This document shows positions 32,956 to 42,300 of a stretch of DNA of 53,178 nucleotides, piece by piece (position 1 is the first letter of the stretch; each line of letters opens with the position of its first letter). Position numbers and translations under genes: made by a program. The DNA comes from Spirochaetota bacterium. Its GTDB lineage: Bacteria; Spirochaetota; UBA4802; JAFGDQ01. The DNA lies in the NCBI GenBank assembly GCA_034190085.1, contig JAXHTS010000074.1, forward strand, positions 1 through 53,178. Reading direction: 5' to 3'. The notes below the pieces were generated by a model. That model was not told the origin of the DNA. It saw only the letters and a program-made list of their open reading frames with translations, and made no database searches.

Positions 32956-35778
32956 ATGGATTTGCTGAGGAATAAAAAAGTGAGTATAAATGTAGATGTG
33001 AAGGCGTTGTCACTTAGAATATTTTTTAGGATATTAAGGATTGTGCTTTTATGGATACCGGCAACAATAATCATACTGATAATCATAATTCTTCTTGCCT
33101 TAAAGTTTTACCTTTCACCCAAAAGGGTAGAAGGTCTAATAGTGTCAAATTTCAACAAACATTCATATGGCGACATATCATTAAAGGTTAGGGAATTCAG
33201 CCCTTATGGTGGTTTCCTGATCGAAAATATTTTAATCAGAAACGGGGAAGAATTCAGTCATACGAAGTTTTTGGAGATTGAAAGTCTTGTCTTAAGATAT
33301 GGATTCTTCTCAATGCTCATTGGGGATATCCGGTTTGATGAGATTGGCATATATAAACCAAGGATATATTTAACAGAGAAAAATGGTATTTGGAACCCTG
33401 CCCGTCTGATGAAACCAGGGGAGGAAAAACCTGAAAAAGAGGAAGAAGAAAAAATTGAAAAACTTCATGATAAGGGCGCTCCTTTGGATGAGATCAATCT
33501 GCCAATATCAATTGAATTTCTATTTAAATTTATACTGAAAGATCTCAGGCTATATGTTAAGGGGGAGGGGCTCCATTCGTCCATTGAGGGATTGACCCTT
33601 GATGTGGATTTATGGTTGCCTCCATTTAAGCGAATCCCGATGTCCTTGGATGTTGTTTCGCTAATAAACAGAATGAGCCTACAATTAAATCCAAAGGGTG
33701 AAATGGATGTGTCCTTTTATTCAAACGATGCTAAGCTGAATCATCCGCTTATTTTAACATGGAAATTGATCTTTGGCAGAGGGGAAGAGAAAGAGCCAAC
33801 ATTTTCAAGCCTTTTTGTATGCGGTGTAAATAGAGCCCCTGTTCGATATAAGAAGATCCTTCTAACGCCGCTTAATCTTTTAATTTCCTATGACATCTTT
33901 TACCATCCGGTAAGGGATTATCTAAGATTAAATCATCTTAATATTTCATTCCATGATAAGAAGTGGTTCAATCTTGAAGGCGTAATCAGGGATATAACAA
34001 AAAATCAAGAGATTGATATAAGGATGACCGAGAGCATAATCCATCTCGACGATTTATATCCCTATTATCGGAGTATCACCGGAGACAGAATTACACGATT
34101 CAATGGCGATATTTCAATTTTTCCATTTACTATTAGTGGTAATCCCTCAAATCTGGATATTGATGGCAATGTAAATCTTAGGAGGATATGGTATAAAAAT
34201 CTATCCATGGAGGCGACGATTCCACAGCTTGTAATTCCCATATCTCTACATAAAAGGATGAATGATATGGAGATAGCCGTGGGATTACGAATGCCACACC
34301 TCCTTTATTCCTTGGAGAGGAATAAAGGAGGTGATAACGGACTAGCGATGGGTTTGAATATATCATCATACAATAACTTTAAAGAGGTCTCGATAAATAA
34401 GTTTGATCTCAGATTTTATAATCCGGTAGATGAGAGGAATGCGCTCCATGTTGCCCTTGAAGGAGATATAAACCTAAAGCGCGGTATCTCAGGAAGAATA
34501 AGCTTATCAAGGTTTACTTTCCTAAAAGAGCCCCTTCTTGGCATGCTTCCAGGTAATATTAAGACCTCACTTGATTCTGTTCCCTTGAATAAGCCTGTGG
34601 ACATGAATATGAATGTTAATTTATCTATGAAAAGCGGCACAACTGAAGCGGATATGGATATGCTTATAAAAATACCAGATTTTGACATTAATGATTTAAG
34701 GATTAGCGTGGATATTATTCAGGATGACAAGGAGAAAAAAATTGTGTTGAATCGGTTTAACATAGCAAGCAAGTCCAGGGGGCTAAGCATTAGTGCAAAT
34801 GGCGCTGCAGATATTGGAAGATCCCCTTTTTCAGATTCCGACCTTAATCTTCAGGTGAAGATCGATTCCCCTAAAATGAAGCCTGTATACGGACCATGGG
34901 AGACATCAGGGCTCATTCAGCTTGCAGCCCATATGAGTGGGGATTTGATGACTGGCAGGGCTAAGGGTTCATTGCAGATAGACAATTTGTTTGTAAAGAA
35001 TGAAGAGGAGATGATATCGGTGGAGGATCTGAATTTCAACTTCCCCTTTGAATACTATTTTACCCCAGAGAACAAGGGTGTGTCCAGAATACTCCTTGAT
35101 AAGAGTCAGATAATTGATAACGAAAATTTCAAGGAGAGAGAAAATTTTACCATTAAATCGATCAAGGCTAAACATCCGGCAAGGGAGATGTCTTTTGAAT
35201 ATCTCAAAGACTTTGCTGCAACCATGTTTTTCAGGAATAACACCTTTGAGATTGTAAAGCTAAAGGCATATGTTCTCGATGGATCCCTGTATGGGAGGGA
35301 TATTCTCTTCAATCTTGCAGATATGAAGCTTGAGAATATGGAGTATAGATTGATCCTGGATGTGCCCAATGTGGATATTGGAAAGCTGGACGATCCCGAT
35401 CCTCACCATAAAAAGCGAGATGCGGAGCTATCGCTAAATGCGAATTTTGTGGGCAGGGGTGTTGATTTCAGCAAGGAGCTTAACATGAAGGGTTACATCA
35501 ATATCTATAAGATTGGAGAAAAGTTTGCAAACCGTCTTCTCAAGGGGCTTAATACTGAGAAGGGCAAATCCAAACTTGGCATGGCTCAATTTGTCGTGGA
35601 TAACTCAATGGATGTTGAGGGATTTAATTTCAATCTTGATAAGGGTCTGATGTATCCAACTGTAACTTTTTCGAGAAAGGCGATAGGATTTCTCTTCGGC
35701 ATTGAGAATAATCGTGTTAAATATGACAGAATGCCTATTCAGGAATATTTGAGAAGCGTTTCAAAGGGAGATAAATAA
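32956..35778 (+). CDS. AsmA/YdbH-like envelope protein
   Basis: 940 residues with one N-terminal membrane segment (about 27-52) and a long beta-rich periplasmic part. The start has the AsmA family look: LKFYLSPKRVEGLIVSNFN, then GDISLKVREFSPYGGFLIENI and VDNLF/LDDLY repeats throughout. A lysine/glutamate linker (EKPEKEEEEKIEKL) follows the first domain. The C-terminal part (KGYINIYKIGEKFANRLLKGL, then FNFNLDKGLMYPTVTFSR) matches AsmA_2-like ends. Proteins of this kind (YdbH, TamB, YhdP) form a hydrophobic groove that moves phospholipids across the periplasm. It is the first gene of a tightly packed operon; the YdbL-like gene next to it supports a YdbH-type role. Confidence 0.75.
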   Translation: MDLLRNKKVSINVDVKALSLRIFFRILRIVLLWIPATIIILIIIILLALKFYLSPKRVEGLIVSNFNKHSYGDISLKVREFSPYGGFLIENILIRNGEEFSHTKFLEIESLVLRYGFFSMLIGDIRFDEIGIYKPRIYLTEKNGIWNPARLMKPGEEKPEKEEEEKIEKLHDKGAPLDEINLPISIEFLFKFILKDLRLYVKGEGLHSSIEGLTLDVDLWLPPFKRIPMSLDVVSLINRMSLQLNPKGEMDVSFYSNDAKLNHPLILTWKLIFGRGEEKEPTFSSLFVCGVNRAPVRYKKILLTPLNLLISYDIFYHPVRDYLRLNHLNISFHDKKWFNLEGVIRDITKNQEIDIRMTESIIHLDDLYPYYRSITGDRITRFNGDISIFPFTISGNPSNLDIDGNVNLRRIWYKNLSMEATIPQLVIPISLHKRMNDMEIAVGLRMPHLLYSLERNKGGDNGLAMGLNISSYNNFKEVSINKFDLRFYNPVDERNALHVALEGDINLKRGISGRISLSRFTFLKEPLLGMLPGNIKTSLDSVPLNKPVDMNMNVNLSMKSGTTEADMDMLIKIPDFDINDLRISVDIIQDDKEKKIVLNRFNIASKSRGLSISANGAADIGRSPFSDSDLNLQVKIDSPKMKPVYGPWETSGLIQLAAHMSGDLMTGRAKGSLQIDNLFVKNEEEMISVEDLNFNFPFEYYFTPENKGVSRILLDKSQIIDNENFKERENFTIKSIKAKHPAREMSFEYLKDFAATMFFRNNTFEIVKLKAYVLDGSLYGRDILFNLADMKLENMEYRLILDVPNVDIGKLDDPDPHHKKRDAELSLNANFVGRGVDFSKELNMKGYINIYKIGEKFANRLLKGLNTEKGKSKLGMAQFVVDNSMDVEGFNFNLDKGLMYPTVTFSRKAIGFLFGIENNRVKYDRMPIQEYLRSVSKGDK

Positions 35779-36392
35779 TGAATTCTTTAAGAATATATAT
35801 CGTTTCGTTTTTCCTTTCTTCATTCATATTCTCAGGGTGTTCCTCTAATATCCCTATACTAAGGGATATTCCGAGCTGCTGTCTAATATCCCCCCCGGAT
35901 ATTCATCTTACTGGGGAAAAGACAGTGGTTGAACGTCAGATTGTAGGTGAATATAGAGAACTCGAGAAGGATGCATGGGTAATCTCATCAGTAAAAACCA
36001 ATATTCAAAAATCAAAGGGTACTTACATCGCCGGGGGTGATAGGCAGATATTACTGGCGCTGAAGATAAGGGAATTTCATGAGGACAAGATCAGGGGATA
36101 TAAAGGCGAGGGTGCAATTGGAGAGAAGAATAATGGCTTCGTCAAATATATGCGAAATCCTAAATATGATGGAGACAGGAATTTAAAGACTATTCTTACA
36201 AGGGTTATTAATGAGGAGAACAGGGCTAGGAAAATCATCTTTGCGAGAACCCTAAAAAGGTCAGGAATAAAAGAGCCAAGCGAGAAAGAGATAGAGGCCT
36301 TTGGCAGAATTTTTGCAGAGGAGCAAAGAGCGCTTGCAAAAAAGAATGATCTTATCCAGAACAATTCTGGGAAATGGATTAGAAAGAGATGA
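35778..36392 (+). CDS. Lipoprotein with YdbL-type DUF1318 domain
   Basis: 204 residues. Its ATG shares one base with the stop of the AsmA-like gene. C21 in FIFSGC is a canonical lipobox. After a linker comes SPPDIHLTGEKTVVERQIVG and LEKDAWVISSVKTN. The last 100 residues match DUF1318/YdbL: KGEGAIGEKNNGFVKY, VINEENRARKIIFARTLKRSGI, EIEAFGRIFAEEQRALAKKND and a NNSGKWI end. In E. coli, YdbL is a small periplasmic partner of YdbH together with the lipoprotein YnbE. Here the lipoprotein and DUF1318 features are on one chain. Its stop overlaps the ATG of the giant gene (ATGA), so translation is probably coupled. Confidence 0.8.
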   Translation: MNSLRIYIVSFFLSSFIFSGCSSNIPILRDIPSCCLISPPDIHLTGEKTVVERQIVGEYRELEKDAWVISSVKTNIQKSKGTYIAGGDRQILLALKIREFHEDKIRGYKGEGAIGEKNNGFVKYMRNPKYDGDRNLKTILTRVINEENRARKIIFARTLKRSGIKEPSEKEIEAFGRIFAEEQRALAKKNDLIQNNSGKWIRKR

Positions 36393-39300
36393 AGATAAAA
36401 AGCATATTTAAGTTTCTGTTGCTTCTGATTATACCTATCACCATTGCTTGTGATGAGAAGATGAAGCATGATATTCTATTCAATTATTACAAGATACTCA
36501 AAAAGGAATACAAGTTTGTTGGAAAGATTGTACCTGTTACTATTGGGCAGTCAATAGAGATAGATGGAGTCTTTACAAGGGATGGATCATATTTTTTCTA
36601 TTCCTCAGACAGGGAAAGAGGGAATTATGATATATATCTGAGATCCCTGACAGATATAACCACGGTGAGAATTACGAGTCATGCGTCAAAGGACATATCC
36701 CCTGCTATCTCTCCCAATGGGAAATATCTTGCCTTCATTTCTCAGAGGGAGGATCCTGAGGGTGATATATATGTTGTAAAGGTTAAACCAAAAAGGATTA
36801 TTGAGGATGCCAAGAAAACTAAAACAGAAGTGCCATCCCTTGATCCATTCGTAAATAATATAACCCAGTTTCAGGACCCAGCATCAAAGACCATTAAGAT
36901 AATTAAAGACGCTTCTCCGACATGGTCGCCGGACAGCAATAGTATTGCTTTCTCCTCAGTAAGGGATGGATTGGAAAACATTTGGCTGATACATCGAAAG
37001 GGGAAGAATCTGATACAGATTACCAAAAAAGGAGGCATGTACCCGCGCTTTTCTGAGGATGGCAGGTCTATTATCTATATTTCTTATAGGAACAAGAAAA
37101 GCAATGGGGATGTATATATTAAGGATCTTGCCACAGGAAAGGAGAGAAGGGTAACTGATACCGGATGGATTGAACTATACCCATCATTTCTGGGAAATAG
37201 TGATGAAATAATCTATACGCTTATCGACAGGGATACGAATAATGATGGCAAGATTGATCTACAGGATAACTCTACCATCTATTATAAGAATCTAGGTTTG
37301 GGTGAGGAATACCCCCTTACCCTATACTCAACATCCTCCTTTGCTCCAAGATGGTCCCATCTCTTTAATCTGCCTGATAAGAAGGATTATGAGGAGGTGG
37401 TAGTCTTTTCCGATCAGGTTGGACAGAATATAAATCTCAATATTATTCCTAAAGATGGCATCATCCCAAATCGTGGAAGCGCCAGCAGACAATACAATCT
37501 GGCGGGTAGATATCTTGATGAGTATGATGATATGGAAAGGTATCTCTTCTGCCTTGAAAGGGTTTATCACTTCTTCGGAAGGAGAAAGGATGTCGATTCG
37601 ATTATCTTTGTTTCAAAGGCTCTATTGGATGCGGCAAAAAAATATAAAGAATTGGGTAACCTTGAAAAGGCAGAGGGGTTGAAATCCCTCTTAATGTCAT
37701 TATCAAGGAACAAAAATGATTTCAGATATATCACATCGCAATATCTTGAGAATATCCTTTCCGGAAAGTCTGCCCAAGGGATACTGTTAAACACGATTGA
37801 GAGGCTTGGGAATGACAAGAAGGGGGGAGGCTATATTCCCTATCTCATGGAGGAGCTTGGCGATGAGTATTATAGACTTGGAAGAAGAGAGGATGCAGTT
37901 CGGACTTATAGCAAGATCAATAAAGAATATCCCAAATATAAGAGAGCGCTGCATATACATTTGAGATTGGGAAGTTTAACCTACAAATCCCTTCAAAGGG
38001 AGATCTCTCCTTCATTGCTTAAAGTCTTGGGGTCATCTAATATTGACCTAAAGAATGAGACAATCAACAGATTGATATTCATCTTTGACAAAGAGAAAAA
38101 CCCGAGAAGGAGGATTTCTATTGCTCAGGGGATGCTAAAGAGATATGGGGATAAAAAAAATCTCCCCGCATTGATCGAATTTATCCTGGGGAAAACCTAC
38201 ATGGAGATGGGTGATTTAAGGAGTGCGGCGTCACATCTTCATGAGTCCCTGGATCTTGTCAGAAGGGTTGACCTTTTATTCTACAAATCAAATTATCTTT
38301 TGGGACGTATTGCAGAGAGGGAGAAGGGACTCATTGATGCAGAAAGGCATTATTTTCAGATAGCGAGATGGTATCAACTGCGGTGGAAGCAGTCGAGCAT
38401 TACTGCTGTGGTTAATAAACTGATAGAATACTATGAGGAGAGTGGTGAAAGAGCCGAGATCTCAGGCAATTTTTACGAGGCGATGATGCTATATAAGAGG
38501 TATGTTGAGATTTTAACATATCTTCATTTGATAAAGAGATTTGAGGATATATATAATGAGCAAGCGGCTAGAGCGCATGTGTTATACATTGATGCCTATT
38601 CCTCATGGAAGGGGGAGGATGTTAGCAGGCTGAGAGAATTAGAGAAGGAATATCTTAAAAGATTGCCGATAGCCAGAATGGATTTCGATAAGGCTCACAT
38701 CTATGGTTTGGGATACATTTACACAAAGATGGCGTTGTCGCATGACGATGGAGGTTTTTCGCTTATATCAGGGATAAGGGGCATTGTGAAAAGCGATATA
38801 GATGGGATGATGGATAATTTCAGTAAGGCAATAGATCAGATTGAATGGGCGCTCTTTATCGATGATACCTTTATTGATCCATATATTCTGAAGGGATGGA
38901 TATATCAATTTGTGGATTTGCAAAGGGTAATGGATGAGAAGAAGACAGGGGGGAAGAATGGTGAGATGTTTAGCGAATTCTTTCCCGAATATCTCTGGGA
39001 GAGCAATATCTCAATCTATGAGAAGGCTTTGAATACCTGCGATGAGGCTATGTATCCTGAGAAGGAGGGGAACCTGCACCTAAACATAGCCAATACATAT
39101 TTTTTACTTACAAACTACCCAAAAGCGCTTCATCATTATGAGCTTGTGAAAAAGTTCAAGGGGAGTTTTAACTCAAAGGTTGAGGAGGCTCTCCTATACT
39201 ATCACTTGGGGTATTGTTATTGGCAGGAAGACCAGATTGCCAGGGCACGTGAGGAGATGCGCAGGACTCTCTATATCTATGAAACCCTTGCCTCGGGCAA

Positions 39301-42300
39301 GATCAGGAGATACAGGATTCAGATATTTCCCCTATATAGATTTTTTGCTCTCTTTAGCAGAACAGAGGGAAGATATGATGATGCAATAAAATGGTATAAT
39401 AAAATCCTAAAACATTCAGAAGCATATAAAATTGAGATCGATAGAGCCAGATACATGCAGGAGATCGCATATTGTTATAAGGCAATGGGTCAAGTTGAAG
39501 ATTCTCTATTTTTTTTAAAAAATGCTGAAGCGCTTTTAAAACACTATAAGGATGATGAGAGGGGGTATAAATTGAGATGGAGGATTTTCGGATTCGGCCC
39601 CCTTCATTTCTGGGATCTTGGCCCTGATAACGCTATTATAGGAGAGAATAAGATATACACTGAATTGGATACACTCAGTAAGAGGCTTTTAAATCTATCC
39701 CTCAGGTTGGACATCTCTCTTGACAAAGGGGAATACTATAAGGCTATTGAGTATTATGAAAGGAGGCTCAGTCTTCTAAAAGGCAGGGATAATGAGGTAG
39801 ATCATGAGATGAAGATAAAGGCCTTGAACAATATCGGGTATTGCTATTTTAGGTTGAGTAGATATGTTGAAGCCAGGGAATATTTTAATAGAGCGTGGGA
39901 CTACGCAGCTGATTCTGATGTGGATAACCAGGAGGGCATATTTACCTCTATTATGAACATGTCCAACCTTTATGCATTTCTATTAGAGAACAATATCGAA
40001 TCTTTAGAGGAGCCCATTAGGGAGATTGAGCTATTAACATCTAGGATCAGCGAGTATAGGACAAATTATGAAAAGAAGAGATTTAACCAGGAGCTGGATA
40101 TATTAATAGACCTTGCGAAGGCGCAGGGAAGAGGGGTAAGGGATGAGGAGATAGAGACAATTAGAAATAGGATATCCAAGGATGGAGCGGCTAAATACCA
40201 TAAGCTGAACATCGTTATGGGAATGCTCAAGTACCTTAAGGCAGAGATGTTGTTTAATAGAGGGATTGATATAGCTGCTGATACGAAGAGGAAACGGATT
40301 GAAGGCTCATTAAAAATCCTCAGGATAAATAGGAACATATTCAATCTATATAGGGATGCAACAAAAAGGTTTGAGAATGCGCTAATGCAGGCTGATGAGA
40401 AACAATCGAAAAGGCTGAGGTTAAAGCTGTTGCTGAGCCTGTCGGTCTGTCAGGAAAGGATTGGATTCCTGGATGAGGCCCTTGAGTCTTTATTTAGGGC
40501 CAAGGAAATTGGTGAAAACTATATGTACAAGGACCTCCTTTGGCGTGTCCACTATAGGTTAGCCGGTTTTATGGAAAAACATGGGATGGAGATTGAGGGC
40601 GAGGGCTTTAGAGAAATAGCTGAAGAATATTACAGGAAGGCCGCGGGTATTGTTGAGGATATTCCATATTTTTTCACTGAAAGCATATACAGGGTTAAAG
40701 ACCTATATGATGACTATATTGGTCTTTTGATGGATAAAAAAAATTGGGACCGGGTTTTAGCGCTTTCAGAAAAGAGGTATGCGATATTAAGATTATTTGC
40801 CGTTGTCCGATCCTCGCCTGGATTTCATAATGATATGGACAGGGAGTATTTCTCAGTTTACTTGGGAATTGTGAAGGAAATTAATTCCCTACAGAATAAT
40901 ATCTCAGGAGTATTGGAGAAAGGCGACCCCCCCAACTCAAAAAGGATTTTGAATATCACAAGTGAGTTACAGAAAAAGAGAAGAGAGTATTCTGATTTTG
41001 TGAAAACCCTTCAAAAGGAAAGGCCGCTATTTGCCTCATTTATATCCATATCTGAGAGTGAAATCCCTGAGTATGATGATAATGTTGTGATATATAAATT
41101 TATTGAGAGGAATGGCGAGTATTATGCTTGGAGGATCATCACTGGCAGATTCGAGTTTAGAAGGCTAACCGCAGAGGCAAGCGGCTCTGTGCCCAATATG
41201 ATTTCCAAATTTTTAGGCGAAGATGAGAGGGAGCGGCGCCATAGATTCATTGTTCTGAATGAGGCATCCCTAAAACTGTTTAGAGAGTTTGGTAACAGAA
41301 TGGATATTCCTCCATTTATGTTTGCGCCATCAGTTGATAGAGTCAAATACTTCCTGTCATCAAATAATATTTCCATGGGAAGCCTCTACTATAACGGAAG
41401 GGGGTTGAAGGGGAGATTATCGAAACTATCCGATTTTAAAAATATCAGTGTGATAGAAAGGGATGATGGGAAGCTTGAATTATCAAGCTACTCGATACTA
41501 GTTGATCAAAGAGATGAATTAAATCCCTTCCTTCTCTTTACAAAAAGGCTTGAACCCACCCTAATCGTAAAAGGGATAAGCGATATTGATTTAGACTATA
41601 TAAATCTTTTAATTGAATCATCTCTATACTCTGGTGTTAATACCATATGTCTTTTCATTGACATGAATTTGGATTCGGTTTCTAAGGCATTGCAGATTTC
41701 ACTGAGACAGCCACTTGATGAGACACAAAAAGAGCTTGGGCCTGTTAGCAATGTAATGGCCCTAGGATTTAAGGGTTTTGAGAAAACAGATAGATACCAG
41801 GGATTGCTTGAGGTTAAGGATCGGGAGTATAATAAATTTCTTCAGGAATTGAAAAACGGGGATGTTGCACGGGCGGGAATGCATCTAAACAGATGGCGTG
41901 GGTATGGTGATGGGAAGACTAATGAGGAGATATTATATTATTTAGGTCTTGCGGAAGTTCAAGCATTGAAGGGCGAGTTAGAAAATTCGCATACCCATTT
42001 AATCAAGGCTCTGCAATTGTCCAGGGACATATCCTCTGATTTATATACGAGAGCCCTATCATATAGGATTTTACTTCTTTTACAAAGCGGCGCTATTGCC
42101 AGTGCTAAAGCATTAATAAATGAGAGTGATGATCTTCCTGGTTTTTCTAATTCTATTGACTGCTCCATTTATGAATCGATAATAGCTCTAGCTATTGATG
42201 GAATAGAACCGCATGCTGATGAGTTTGGCAATGCAGGTTTTAGGGGTGTTTCGTTTATCCCAATCAATAAACTAAGGTTATTGCTAGCGGAGTATCTATA

